64,000 bases of DNA from Rhytidiadelphus loreus (GCA_947034895.1 OX344763.1:932501-996500), one strand, 5' to 3'. Counted from the first letter of the stretch, positions 34,990 to 48,563 are shown. Numbers and translations are program-made. Notes: generated from the sequence alone by a model not told the origin.

Positions 34990-35900
34990 AATTGCAACTA
35001 GACTTAGGGTTTAGGGTTTAGGATTTATTGAAATATCATCATTTTGTGGGGTAGAATTTTCAGATTAATTCAAGATGAATCAAGTTTCTAAAAGCCAATT
35101 GTAGTTTACAAGTTCAATTTGAGTTCACTAAACTGCATTTAAGAGCTACAACTTTAAGGGCTTGTATCTACTTCATGAAATGTTTGTTTTCAATAAAATT
35201 TGTTGGATTACGTTACCTTTTTAATTTAGTGGTTGTGGTAAAATTTCATATAATTTCAAGATTTTTTGAACCTTTGAGACTAATTGGAAGTTCAAAATTT
35301 AGTCATTTTCGAAATATAATGAACTTTGGCTTGTTTCTTCTCTATATAGTGTTCATTTTCAATGAATTTTTTTAATAAAGTTGTACATACTAGTTTAGTT
35401 TGTGTGACTAAACTTTCATAGCAATATAAAAAGTTATGTATGACTTAAAAACATTTTGGTAGAAGGAGGTTTAGGATCATATATGTATTTGGTATTTTTT
35501 CTTGCTATTTTCTAACATTCCAAAGCCATTTTGCAAACACATAAAGTCAAATGAATGATATTTTTTCACTAATGTGTTTGTATGTTGGTTCTGAATTGCT
35601 TCCTAATTTTGAAATTTTTTCATTTGACTAGGTTTAGAAATCAAATTTCATCTCCAAAGATATTGCTAGGAAAATTTCATCATCTTTTTTCAATATAAAA
35701 ACATTATAATCCTACAATCCATATGGTCAAATGATTTCAAATTTGACTTATGTTACCTAAAACATGTTTATTATAATACTATACATTTGAGATTTCTATA
35801 ACTAAATGACCCAGAGATTTATAGCACTTTAAAAGCAATGATGTTTTTGAAATCAAAACAACCTTAGACCTTGTAGAATTAACCAATCATGGTGTATACA
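34990..35900 (-). repeat. Dispersed 0.9-kb repeat, copy 2 (inverted)
   Basis: Inverted, diverged relative of 9780-10740; similarity is colinear over nearly the whole length with small gaps. It begins beside a TTTAGGG-like run at about 35002-35027. An open frame at 35175-35375 is not supported as a gene. Confidence 0.7.
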
Positions 35901-36440
35901 ACTAAAACACTAAGGAGAATAAAAACAAAATAAATACATAATAAAGATATAAAGCCAAAAGCTTATATATAAGGAAAATTAGTTTAATCAATCATGATCA
36001 ACAAAAGGCTTTGCACTTAAAACATGAAAGAAATTAGAATGACTAGAAAGAAAATCAACACTAATCAAGTAAAGGATAATAATAATTTTTATATAAATAA
36101 AATATATAATAAACTATAATTATAAGAGTTTTCTTAAACATCAATGAAAGAAATATGTTTAGCTGCAAACTCTTGGCTATATTCATACTTTCAAAGTTCA
36201 AAATCTACCTTTTTTTCATAAAAGTTTTTTTTTGAGTTTTGCCTTTTTTAGCATCAACATCTACTATAACATCATCTGTAGCTAAAGTTGTCAACTTCTT
36301 CATTTGTCTAAATAAAGACAACTTTTGAAAAAACGCTAATCTCAATTGATTGGGTTCTTTTAGGGCATATGTACAATGATGTATTTGGCCTACCCAGAAA
36401 CAAAGTTAATCACCGTGACTTGAATTAAAAGAAACTTCGA
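35901..36440. other. AT-rich gene-free interval
   Basis: No supported feature. Confidence 0.35.
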
Positions 36441-36441
36441 A

Positions 36442-37647
36442 TTATGGGAATGCAAAAAGGGAAATTTCTTCTCTTATACAATATCTGTGAAACCAAACAA
36501 ATCCAATAAATATTTTTTTAAATGAAAAATAAATAAATACAAAATAATTAAATTTAAAAATCAAATGATGTACCTTCTTGTAACCATATAATAAACTCCA
36601 AATCATAATCGTCTTGATCGGTATGAGAGCAAACATTATAGACCTGTGTAATGACAAACGAAGTAAAGGTGAATCTCTAATAGTGATTGCAGCACCAGTG
36701 CTTTCAATTTCCACAATTTCTTCAAGTGATCAAAAACCTTTGGATATTGGGCTTAAAGACGATATGAGATGAAAGAAGCCAAATTTTTTGAAAGCCTATA
36801 AAGATAAGTATTTTTGTGCATGTATTTACAAAAAAAAATCAATAATATTAGAAATTTTGAAATATATGAAATTTTTCTTAAAATAATAAAAACAAAAATA
36901 TTCAAAGTTAGAGTTGTACCATCCAGTATTATCCATCATTCTTTGCATTCCAAAAATTTTCATATTAGAACCATCGATTTTCTTTGACTTGTTAAGCAAA
37001 TCTCTTTTTTTATCTAAAAAATAAACAACATGGGTCATCAAGGTCAACTCAGTTGTTGAAAACACATTGTTTCTTAAACTCCCAATGAAAACTATTAATG
37101 GGGATTCTTCTTTTAAGATAATTTAAGGTGCCATCAATTTTTTGTAACCCGATACTTGGAGGTTTAGTCTTACATTGGTATGTTTAAAATTTACTTTTTA
37201 AGACTTTAATTTAAAAATTGTTTCATGTTCTCCAAAATCACCTTCAACCCCACCTGTGATTGTTTTTTTCAAATTCCTATGGCCTTTAATGTGTTTTAAT
37301 AAGCTCTTGCTTTTTGCCTCCATAATCTCATCACAATCATCATAATATAATTTTTTTGTATCTTTTATTCAACCCATGCCATAGATTTCAAACACTGTAA
37401 ATAAATTGAAAATCGTTTCATTGTTCTTATGGCGATTATTTTTATAGTGGTCATAGAGGGAATTTAAGCAAAGGAATATATCAACTTCACAATACACACA
37501 ATGATCAAAATCATTGGAAGATGATCCTTGTGCAATTTTTAATTGACATATAAAATAGTTTTGGAAGGATTGTAAATCATCTCCATCAATTGTTGGTTTT
37601 TGATGTTCCATAAAACCTTGTAACAAACAACAAAAACATAATATCAA
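36442..37647 (-). pseudogene. Unidentified decayed frame with two C2H2-like fingers
   Basis: The first open frame (37647-37369) holds CVYC, 13 residues, then His-x5-His, a U1/matrin-like finger. The next stretch, past a stop, holds a second unit (CDEIMEAKSKSLLKHIKGH) with the same Cys-to-His spacing but with the first Cys replaced by Asp. Further minus-strand pieces at 37065-36900 and 36714-36580 look exon-like but have no recognisable family. Whether these pieces belong to one gene is unclear. Confidence 0.3.
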
Positions 37648-40600
37648 TAAATTATTAAATAATAAATTATTAAATACTATTTTAATTATAATAATTTTTA
37701 AAAATTAAGCCCTAATCTTAAGTAATCAACACCTTACACATATTGGGTAGGGTCTTTCTTTAAGATATTATACATTTAGTTAGTCTCCTAACACTACTTA
37801 TTGGAGGTCATATTTCACCAACGTAAGGGCTTAATTTATAAATTATATTATAATTTAAAAAAATATTATAAACAATATAAAAGTATTAATACATTCTCTT
37901 TAACTTAAGGTTACTAAATTTAAATTATAAAATCTCGTTTTAAAATTCAGAGTGACTTAATTAATTTGGCCATTTAAGTAAAATTAGGGTTGAAGTTAGG
38001 ACTTTACAAATCATTATGCAATTGTAAGTTACTTTGAAATATACAAAATGATTCACTACTTGAAAAACACAATGGATCATTTACAGCTTGAGACCAATCA
38101 AATTTAATATTCCTATATTTCCATTTTGAAATTCAGAGTTATTAGTCGACATTGCCAAAACACCTAAAATCACTAACTATTGCAATTTGTAATTGTTTTA
38201 TTGAGATTTGCACCACTCAAACCTTGTAAGTAAAAAAAATATTAATTCTTTCTATGAAGGTACAATGAATAAAGTTTAAATATTCGCCTAAAGAAATTCA
38301 AAAACAAAAATACAAAGAATTTAGTTGTATTCATACTATCTAAAGTTGAAAATAAATCGCTAACAAAACGTCATTATTGAATAAATAAAAATCTCTTAAT
38401 AATTAAAAAAATATTTTATAAAAGTCATTTATTTTGTAAGAACTAATTTTACTTTTATTTAAAGTTTAATATTTATTTCTAAATTGAGATAAAAAAATTC
38501 TTTCTATTGAAAATTTAAAATCTTACATTTGATTAATAAAATATATTACTACAACATGTAGTTTTGAATTTGATTTAAAAAGTTTAAAAAGTTTAAATTA
38601 TCCTACACAAAATTATAAGCATAAGATTCAATCTTATGTAAGTACAAGTTTTTTCTAAGCTAATAGTTTTGAAATCTATCTAATTTGATCTACAAAATTT
38701 ATGTATTTATAAATTGTGAAAATATGATGGCATATAATATTTAATGAAGTGTAATTTCATATTACATTTAAATAAATATATCATTTAAAGACTGTCGCCT
38801 ATAGTAAGAAAACTTCAATATGCGACGCATTCGGTATTAATTATCACATCGTTTTACAAAGTATTTACACGATATAACTTTCTATTTGTATATACGTATC
38901 GATTTTTGTATGTGCATGGGATTATTAGCTTATTTTCATTGATTTTTCCCTTTTCTTCAATATTATCGGTCTCACCTTTTGAGCTTGGGTTTACGATTTA
39001 GGTTTATTAAGGTGTCCTATGAGTTTTAGATATTGATGTGTGTTAAGATTCTGTATTTTAGATTTTTTGTTTACTCACAATAATCCAAAATTATAGTATA
39101 GGGATTTTAAAATTAAGCAAATGATTAAATAGTTTAACGTAGTGTAGCTAAAATCACTTGTTAAATAGAAATGAAATACAAATATCCCTTTAAAAACATT
39201 CAAAGTATCATTAAAAAAGTTTTAAGCCCTTTATTTTCTCTTAACTTGACTATTGATTCTTCATAACACTAACAACAATATTTACATAGTATAATTTCAT
39301 TCAAGGGGGGAGGGGGGTTATAGTCCAAATATCTTCTACAGATAGTTCATAGTCAAGTTTCTTTCCTACTAACAGTTCATAATCTTTTGATTCATTTTAT
39401 CTTCCTTTTAAATTATAACATAATTCAAATGTAATTTTCAATAAACTAAGCATAAATAAATTTCACTTTATTTATCTTTTTAAATATTTCAAATGATTCT
39501 TCACTTCGTGAGAGAAAGTTTTATGATACTTATTATTAGTTTTCCTTGTTTATAATCTTCATGCTTCGGTACAAACTATGGTCTTTTAATACATTAATAT
39601 TTAGATTCACTCATTCTTTTTCTAATTTCTATAATGAAAAATGTTTTCATTATATTTCACTTATTATCACTCTTAAATCATTTAATCAATTTTGTTCATA
39701 GTCATTATAATCTCTCATAATATTTCAGTGTTTTAACATTTATTTATTAAAATTGTCATCAGAATTTGTGTGTAAGGTTCTAACTCAAGGGTGGAGTTAG
39801 AATCGTCCACAAAGAACCAAAAAGATTATTAAACTGTCAATAAAAAACAAGCTCATGAAATTCAATAATGATGTTAACGCACTGAGAGATCTTCACAAAG
39901 ATAAATCTTTAAGGCATGCTGTCTTCCCTTAGTTTTGAAGGTTATAAATAAGATTGCATTGTTGAAATGAAATTTCTTCATGTGAAAATCATGTAAGTTT
40001 TTGTACAAAGTGTCAATGCTCTTATCAACATTTAAAGATTAGTTGAGGTGGTGGCACTAAATTCAAATTTCTTTAGTCGATCTCCAAATAATTAAGAAAG
40101 TGTGTATCTTTTTCATTCAAAAAATCGAAAACATCTTTAACATGTTTATATGATCTGTTATAAATGAAACTTATTGTTGAACATGGTTGCTCTTAATTTT
40201 ATATTATTCAACAATAAATCCTACCAAATTGAGACAAATCTAGCCTGTTAACTATTTGAAGCAGAAATATATAAATATCTTGTTAAAAATACGAGAAATT
40301 GCACATTTGACCACAACACGTGGCAAGAGAAGAAACATGAGAGTTGCTTTAAGGTAGAGCTCCTTGACTTTCTAGTTCGTTGATTAAACCCTCGACCACC
40401 TACATTACAACAATACTATTCATCACCTCTTGTCTCAAAAGCTGAATAGTAAAAGAGGATGACTAGAGAACACATTGGCTACAAAATCCTCGTACGTGTT
40501 GAGTATCTTACTCAACAGCTGTAAATCAAAAACAAAGGCAAAAAGCTAAAAAATATAATAGGGATACTAAGAATAAAAAGTAAAAGAAATCTGATGAAAA

Positions 40601-41570
40601 TTCAAGTGTAAGAAGTGATTCCAAAGTATTGTATAACATTTTGAACAATGAGACAAAATAATAGAAACGTTTCGCAAGAAGACAACTAACTTTAAAGAAC
40701 CTAAAAGCATTGGAAGAAAACACAATAAATGATAACATTGTGTCGTCTATTTTATCATCATTACAAATAATTACACATATGTAATTGAAAAGTCATGTTA
40801 GTTGAATTGAAAATTCACTCAAATAGTCTATATAGGTTAAAAATGTTTTTAGCAGGTGAGCTAGCTTGTGACAAATGTACCATGTTTTTATATACACTTT
40901 TAAGTTAAAAATGAGGATTAAAATGTATGGTTGACAGAGAAATAATGAAATTTGTGGAGGAGTTGTTTTTTGTTTTATTTTTAATTTAAAAAAAAATTCA
41001 AGTGACATGTTTTCATTCTGTTTTTTTTTCTTTGCAAGAGGTTACATGTTGTCAATAAATGTTCTTTGAGTTTGAGAATTTTTTTTCAATATATTTGCAT
41101 ATTGAGGTGTTGCATTTTCGAAAGCTTTGTTGAAGTTATCCATGATGTTTTGTTTTGTTTTTAATTTAAAATGTTCTTACACTCCAATCTATGAACATGA
41201 GTTCTATCTTCAAAAGATCTTATATAGGCCTAATTAAGCTGCAAAATTCAATGCTAACATTATCAAGACCAAATTGAATGTTTTTTTTATATGTGCAAGA
41301 GAACTCTATAGCCTTACCCATACAACAAGTATAAACATATGATTTCTAATACTTTGAAGAATACATTTTTTGTAGAAATTGAACAAGCTTTCCATACTTT
41401 ACAGGACCAAATATTTGCAGCTCATATTCAACCATCAAGTTGTTTTAAGCTTGTGAAAAGAACCTTTTCTCAACACTATTAAAAACAAAAAGATAAAAGT
41501 TACTAATGTACAAATAAACTCCATATAAGAAACTACAGATACAAAATTCAAGGAAAGAGAGACAAATAAC
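37648..41570. other. Very AT-rich gene-free interval
   Basis: Nearly 4 kb of low-GC sequence with short chance open frames and no supported gene. It includes a G run at about 39305-39317. Confidence 0.4.
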
Positions 41571-41827
41571 CTTCTTGGTAACAGACTTAAAGATTGCCTC
41601 AGGTGCATTACAAAAATTTCTCAACTTCTCTTTCATCGTGCCCACCGCTCTTAAACATCTGAGCTCTACTTTTATGGACGATTTTTGTTTGAATTTTTAC
41701 AATTACAGAAGATATTAAATGAACTCATGCAATTCAGGGTTGTCTATCCAAATGTGACGTGGGCTTTCCACGTCCAGATGTCATAACATGTTTTAATACG
41801 TCGATATTGCCGTTAACCCAAAAAAAA

Positions 41828-41886
41828 AAATTGACGGCCAGTTCGTCACCTTGGAGCAAACTAGTCGACGAACAAGTTGTCAATTT
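41828..41886. repeat. Imperfect hairpin
   Basis: AAATTGAC and GTTCGTC on the left pair with GACGAAC and GTCAATTT on the right across a 5-base internal loop. A second small inverted repeat, GACGTGG/CCACGTC, lies just upstream near 41757-41775. Confidence 0.7.
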
Positions 41887-41944
41887 TTTTATTTTATTTT
41901 ATTTTGTGGACAGCACTCTCTGGGACCTATTCTAAGATAAAAAC

Positions 41945-42015
41945 TAAAAAGAGGGGGAGGGGGAGGTGAAAAAGAAAAAAGGAGGGAGAGAGGAAAAGAA
42001 AAGAAAAGAAAAGAG
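41945..42015. repeat. Polypurine tract
   Basis: About 70 bases almost entirely A and G on the plus strand, with an AGGGGGAGGGGGAGG core and an AAAAG repeat. Confidence 0.75.
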
Positions 42016-43816
42016 AATTTGAATTGAACTTTTAAATCAATTAAAAACAAAACTTGTATATGGATACACTATAGAAGAGAGTTTGACTTCTTAATTCATT
42101 GTCATTCAAATAAGTAGAGGCTTTGCATCCTTAGCATCCATGTGTATGCAAAGTAAAAGTTCAATGAAAGTAAAAATAAATGTACAATGGTAAATTTGTT
42201 CTAGTTTGTTTTGAATAAAATGTTTAGATACCCCCGGTTGTGCATTCACCAATCATTCTCTTAACATCATTGAAGAGCTTGACTTGACAAGGATTGTATG
42301 ATAGTCATATCATTGCTTTTAAATGTATGGTGAATTTGTGAGCAATTTTTAAGAGCATAAATTAAACTATATTATGGAAAATGGAGTATAGAAGTTTTTG
42401 ATGTCATTCTCAGCATCACCGAAAAGCCTTCAATGAGTAGAAATGCACCAAAGTTGTTTTGCATTTTAATATCTTAAGTGTAAAATTTATGGATTTTCAA
42501 TTGAATTTTGTTTCAATAAATGAAAATTTAATTACGGATAAATTATTCTAAAAATTCAAAATTAAAAGAATACATAGGAAAATTATGGAAAACACTTAGA
42601 GAAGTGCACAATATTACACAAGTTGTTTATAAGTCAAGATATAGCAAAAAAATCTTTCTATCAAAGAAAGAAAAAGTTAAAAATTCAATTTATAAATGAA
42701 TTTAATATTCTCTAAATAAATAAATAAATAAATCTTTAATATGATTTTATAATACAAAAATCAAATATTCCAAACAATCTTCAATGCATTGCATATATTT
42801 CAATTTAATGATAAATGTTTTTATTTTATTTAATTTTTTATTAGGGTATTTCCAAATTAAAATAATATATTAAATCCTTTAGTACTATTGAAGGAAAAAA
42901 AATCTTTAATGATAAATTGATTGTAAAATTTATATAGTGAATGAAATTGTCATTTTATTTGTACAGAAGAAAACACGTATTTGAATAGGAATCCATATAA
43001 ATGAAAACCAATGCTTCATAAAAAGCATAAATATGACAACAAAAATTTCAAAATCATCATAGTTTTATATGTATGATAAATCTATATATTAAATGAAATA
43101 CACATAAATTCTAACATGTATTGAGGATATATAATATGTACTATATTTTTTGTTTTCCTCTTTTGTCTTCATCTTTCTTCTTTTGTTTCAATTGAAATTG
43201 ATCTCGGATAAGGAAATTAGAATTTCTAAGGCAATTTTCTACTTGACAATAATATTTCCATTGTATTGTAAAGTTTTTCCAATCAATCGTAATACAATTG
43301 TTTGGTTTGATATGCTTTTCTTTTCATTTTGATGATGCAATAAATTTGAAAACAACTGAGTCTCTTTTCCAGAATATGGACTGCAAATGGTATAATTGTC
43401 AAGTTAGAGTTGACTACAAAATGGAAGCTTATATATAGATTCTAATTTTGATATTTGTAAAGAATTTGAATCAACCAAAGGCAATGATGATAAATTTGCT
43501 ATAAAATTACCAAAAAATTGCAATTTTCATTATTTCTATCTTTTGACATGGTAGAAAATTTTCATTGTCTTATATTGCTCTAGAACATATGTGGAATCAC
43601 TAAAGTAGTCATTTATGGGTGGTTCTACCATACAACATCAAAATTAGAAGATGGTAGGATTGAAAGTTGAGTTTGCAAATACTTATAGTGTCTTCTAAGT
43701 TGTTTATGTGAATATGTGTAAAATAAAAAAAATACCGTTGGATACTAAACCATTCCATTGGGGCATTATAGAAACTTAAGTTCAACAAACTAATTTTGAT
43801 ACAATTTGCATGTCTT

Positions 43817-44030
43817 TTACCATAGCCAATAGTGCTTCATTTGATGATAATGTAGAGTATTCTTAAAGCTAACATTTGCCACAGAAGGAATACCAATAAT
43901 ATTAGAGATGCCTAGATTTTCTTCTTCATGAATGACTTGTGATGCACCAACATCTTGCATAATTAACTTGCGCTTCTTGTCTAAGATACAAAGTTGTTGT
44001 ATAAGTAAACGAGTCCATGGCAATATAAGA
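43817..44030 (-). other. Exon-like open frame, unassigned
   Basis: Bounded by a possible acceptor (TATCTTAG) and donor (TATG/GTAAAAG) and encoding a hydrophilic stretch around KRKLIMQDVGAS and IHEEENLGISN. It lies between GBP-like exons but does not match that family, so it may belong to an insertion. Confidence 0.25.
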
Positions 44031-44847
44031 CAATGAAATTTTTTATTGTTTAATGTAAACACCTAGAAAACCACCTATTACAATCTTACATCAATCTATG
44101 ACAGATTTTTCCTAATAAATGAGATTTAGACTTTATTAGGTTGCTTAGTGGCCAAAATCAATGCCTTAGTTGATGGTGATGGAATCATTAGTGACTACTT
44201 TAGGACCTTCTACCTTTTTAGTGTAAATTCATTATAAAAACTAATTTTTTTATTCCTTTATGTCATGGCCATCTTAGAAAATATTGTAACCATATAAAAA
44301 AATTTGAGACTACTTCAGATGGTCATATAACCATTATGAATATACTTTGGGATAGTCTATAGACTATTGTGATCAATTGGGTAGCACACTTCAAAAAATT
44401 TATAACAAATTGATAATTTGTCAAAAATAAATAAATTCAAATGCTCTTTGCATTTCTCATGTTTATTTTTATATGGGAAAAAATTTTAATTTAAAAAAAA
44501 ATGAAAATGTGCCAAACTAGCCATTCAGCTTGAATACACTCAAAAGACAGGTTACTCGAGTGACTGATTACATAGATTAAACCAGCCTATTATACTCTTA
44601 ACACTTGTATGTGCTGATAATATTTAGTAATTGAACTAATAATACTTGAAAGAATTAATTAAAGTGATAACCGGAAATCACATTCACATCTGGTTCATAT
44701 TTCATTGATTCACACCTGATTCACTCTTCATCCATGTCCAGAAGTCTGAAGCCAACAAATTCATACAAGATTCATCACTTTAAAGTAATTGGCCTACTTT
44801 GGCCTATCTGAGAGTGAGACCCCAAGGCTCACTTGGACGGCTAGTCC

Positions 44848-44987
44848 GTCCACTATCAAGTTGACAACCTAACTGTCCAGTTGACGGCCTGGCCGTCCAA
44901 GTCGATAGACCACCCGTCCAGGTTGATGGACCACCCGTCCAGGTTGATGGACCACCCATCTAGGTCAACGGACGCACCGTCTAAGGA
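44848..44987. repeat. 21-bp minisatellite GTCCAGGTTGATGGACCACCC
   Basis: Units start at 44875, 44895, 44916, 44937 and 44958; two adjacent units are identical. The 21-bp length keeps an open minus-strand frame that reads DGWSINL repeatedly, but this is a by-product of the repeat. Confidence 0.85.
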
Positions 44988-45019
44988 TATTTTTTTTTTT
45001 TTTTTTAAATTTAATTTTA

Positions 45020-45055
45020 ATCCCGACGGACGTCGGGATGAATCCGAACATTCGG
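45020..45055. repeat. Pair of short perfect hairpins
   Basis: ATCCCGAC/GTCGGGAT with a 4-base loop (45020-45039) is followed by CCGAA/TTCGG with a 2-base loop (45044-45055). They lie next to a T run of about 16 and the 21-bp minisatellite. Confidence 0.75.
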
Positions 45056-46113
45056 ACGTCCAGACGTGACCTGACAAGGACAACCCTGATGCAATTATAT
45101 ATTTCAAAAACTAAAACCTTGGATATCACAATAAAAATGAAAACATAGAAGCTCAAAGAATTATTCTTCATTATACAAAGCGGCACCTCAATTTGATGCT
45201 TCAAATTGGCATTTAGTTGCCTTTCGTAGTTTTTACAAACATCTCCAGTTTCAACTACCTCAGAGTTATACACAACAAATCTTGCTTGCACAACTTCTTC
45301 TTGGACTTCTTGCAGAACAACCTGCATTCAAGGAACAATAACATTCACAAGTTAAATTTTCACAATTTATCATATGTCTGTTCTTGCCAAATTCTTAGCA
45401 TGCATATATTGAGCATGAAATAAATACCGAGTACCATAACTATCTTTGTTTAATCTAGAAAAGGTATTGAGGTCTCACCTCATCAAGAATAGCATTCTTC
45501 TTAAAGACTTTGTTGTACTTCTCAACAACCAAGTCATAGGCGTGTTGACATCCATTCTCTTCCACATTCTGCTCCCATACTTAATAGTCAATACCTCCAA
45601 AAAAAAAAGATAAACTGAACCCTCTTTTCATGCCTAGTCATACCCAATTAATCATGGATACATTGGATCACATAAATTGATAGAAGTAACAACTGTGATT
45701 GCATTCAATCCCTAGAGGCTCCTCAAACTAATCTGCCAAGTTGTTGCTATGGTCAGGACATCACCAACATTAATGGCATCTAGAAAGGACTTAGGGTTAC
45801 AAAGGTGTCTCCAAATTTTTGACATATTTTTTTTGGAGTTGATTTTTTGCCTCCTCCCCATTATAAAGTATTGCCTATCCAATGGTGAAAAAATCCACCA
45901 TTAACGTAATACCAATTGCAAAATCTAGCATGTTTGACTTTTAGAGGGAGAATTGACTTTAGGATATATGAAGGCATTTTGAAATTTGGAGTAGACCCAT
46001 CCCCTATTTGTGGATGTTGTAAATCCAATAGTAATATTGGTTTCTCCTAAAAAGTTTAGGGTTACTAGAATCCTCATAAGTTTTGACTCATTGATCAAAA
46101 TAGAATGATTCAA

Positions 46114-48298
46114 AGCTTTCTATATATATATAAATTTAAGAAACCAATTTGAAATTTTTGTTTTTGAAAAAAGTGATTTTTTCTGATCTACCTGGACTGC
46201 CCAGTTATAAAGAAAAGTAACATATTAGGCCATAATTTTTTACTCATATTTCCAAATGTCCTAAAATTTTGTGAACATGAAAGATATTCCTCGTTCCAAC
46301 CTTCTATTAAATTTTGGGTCAAAAACATGAAAATCTCCAATCATATACCTACCCAAAATTTCTATATTGCTAAAAAATGCATGTTGGTCCTTTAGAGGTT
46401 AAGTAGAGAGGTTGTAAATATCTTAAGAAGGCAATTTTCAACTTTTCAACAAAATATGGATTTTTTTTTAAATGATGAAAATCACAATATTTGAAATAGT
46501 ATGAAAATTGTATAGAACTAATTAATGTATATTGAATTTATTTTAAATACAATGAACTACCATATATTTTAACTGCCTTGCTAATTTTCATAATTATGGA
46601 AGTTCTAGTGTAAGTTAGTTTTGTGAATGTGGAACATGGTTCTTAAATTAACTTGTATAGTCTACAAGAGATTCTAGATTCTATTAAAATGCAATACTAA
46701 GACCTACATGAATAGTCAATGAATTTTCTAAAGTATTAAAAACATGTATATTCAAAATCCCCCCTTGGTTCCTATGAATAGAGGTTGTACATTTTAAGTA
46801 AAGATTTATGAATATGTCACAATTATGTGAAGTTACCTTTCTAGTGAAAAGAATGCATTCGACATTTGATCCTCATAAACCTTAGAAAATTGCAATAACC
46901 AATTTGAATCCAATGATGCACAAAGATCATTAGTCTTTTTCAACAAAATTCTATTCATTTGATACCTATTCCCCAATGATTTCTCACATAAAAACTATAT
47001 ATGTCGAACTAAACATTTCTTAAATGAAATGTAACTTGTGCTTTTTTCCCTTAGCTCTCAATTCAAGTGCCAAAATATGGAGAACTTGAACCGTCTCCCA
47101 AATTGCAATGCCAACAACTACGGTAGCCATCACTATCAAGAGGATTAGTGTCCAAACTTTCTTACATTGCAACTCCCAATTGTGATGAAACCTCAAGTGT
47201 TGTGAGTATTGTATTACAACTACTATATAGTATAGAGTAATGTTCCAAAGTTCATAATTTGTCAATCTTCAATCCTAATGTTCGTCAAGATAGAATATTT
47301 AATATGCTCTCTATAATGTCTATTAAAATTTAGAATATTCATTGTCAAGGGAGTAATGGATCAAGGATTTGGGTGGTGACGATTGGAAGCTTAGGAAGTA
47401 AAGCGACAATGAAGAGGAAATAGAAAAGTAAAATTGGAGAAGGGGTTACGGGGAAGGTGGGACTTTGTGACTATGTTACGCCACACATATGCTTTGCCTT
47501 GCTGGATTACTGTTTTGTTGCACTAGTAGGAAATTGGTTGAATTGTTATTGAATAATCCACTAATGGCCATGCTGATTCCATATGTTGATTCCAATCATG
47601 TTCATGTTGATTTAGTTATTAAATAATCTAGTTCATATTGATTCTAGTTATTGAATAATCAAGATCATTTCCACTTTTGTTTTATAAGAGCATTGCCACC
47701 CATTCCTTATTAAGCTACTCGTGTGTAGTCGGGGAGAGATTGTGGCCCCACCGAGTATCTAACTAGGGATACTTTAAGCCTACCCACGCTAGATATCAAG
47801 TCACTTGGACTATTATTGGTTTTTACATGAGACCTTCATTCTAAAATAAATGGTTGAAAATGAATCAAACATATAGTGTTTTGTAGTGACTTTTAAATTT
47901 TTATCGTTTTTTTTCTATTTACACCTTCATTAAATCTTAATTCAACCAATTCAATGAAGTAGACAAAGTTTGATTTTGCTTCTAACCAGTGTTACCTAAA
48001 GTGGCTAAAATTTGCTTAGGTTCTACCTACATTTTGTATGCGCTAATTGTATATTGTAGAAATCAAGTGTAAAATTGAAATGTGAGCAAGTTTTCCAATC
48101 TTGTGGACAGAGAATTGCAAAAATGCGTATTCATCCAGTTTGAGTTTAACCTTCATTCATGATTGCACAGTTTTAGGGTTAGCAAAAATCATATCTAAAT
48201 CGTTGATTTTTAGCCACGACGGCTCCATCAATGTAGCACCACCACCATCACCTGTTGTCTTCCTCATTGCCTGGGGTTTAGCACACTTGTCTCCTACA
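46114..48298. other. Gene-poor interval with two coding-like scraps
   Basis: A minus-strand stretch near 47000-46850 reads as a plausible exon (NRYQMNRILLKKTNDLCASL) ending at a GTAACT donor, and 47265-47020 contains a hydrophobic segment. Neither can be assigned. Three copies of GTTATTnAATAATC occur at 47540-47660 beside a CACTAGTAGGAAAT word. Confidence 0.35.
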
Positions 48299-48470
48299 CA
48301 CTAGAAGAAAACTGCATTTCAGCCAACAAAAGCTAGAAGATAGTTTTGCTGACTACAATGTAGTTTTCAAAAAACTGTGTTATTGTCAACGCGGGTTTTT
48401 TAAAATTGTGTTGCAGTCAACAAAACTATCTTCCAGCTTTTGTTGGTTGAAATGCAGTTTTCTTCTAGTT
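48299..48470. mobile_element. CACTA-type MITE, 172 bp
   Basis: Begins CACTAGAAGAAAACTGCATT and ends with its inverse over arms of about 75 bp; the final base is T rather than G. A 3-bp duplication ACA flanks both sides (48296-48298 and 48471-48473), as CACTA elements make. Confidence 0.8.
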
Positions 48471-48563
48471 ACACCACCTAGGGAATTAGTAGAGTTTCCA
48501 TTAATATTTGTGTGTTTTTGCAATGCGCATTCAATGCAGTTTGAATTGATTCTAGAAACTCTT

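Larger units (their letters stand above)
41571..46113 (-). pseudogene. Guanylate-binding-protein-like gene remnants
   Basis: GBP/atlastin-like large GTPases act in membrane remodelling and defence. In minus-strand order: 46113-45925 encodes INESKLMRILVTLNF and GFTTSTNRGWVYS, which sits where the P-loop should be but lacks the GKS core; about 45830-45722 encodes FLDAINVGDVLTIATTWQ, like the GBP linker DAINSGxxP; exon 45579-45479 encodes WEQNVEENGCQHAYDLVVEK and ends at a GTGAGA donor; exon 45321-45177 follows in phase with VVLQEVQEEVVQARF; exon 41658-41571 encodes CLRAVGTMKEKLRNFCNAPE, like the CxxAIxxMExxLRxxCxAPDA block. Two exon pairs have good splice sites, but the missing P-loop residues, stop codons and an insertion-rich long gap indicate a dead copy. 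Confidence 0.55.

Noticed and set aside
44856..45107. Minus-strand frame with repeated DGWSINL
   Set aside because: The 21-bp minisatellite has a length divisible by three, so an open frame arises automatically. The remainder is poly-Lys from a T run.
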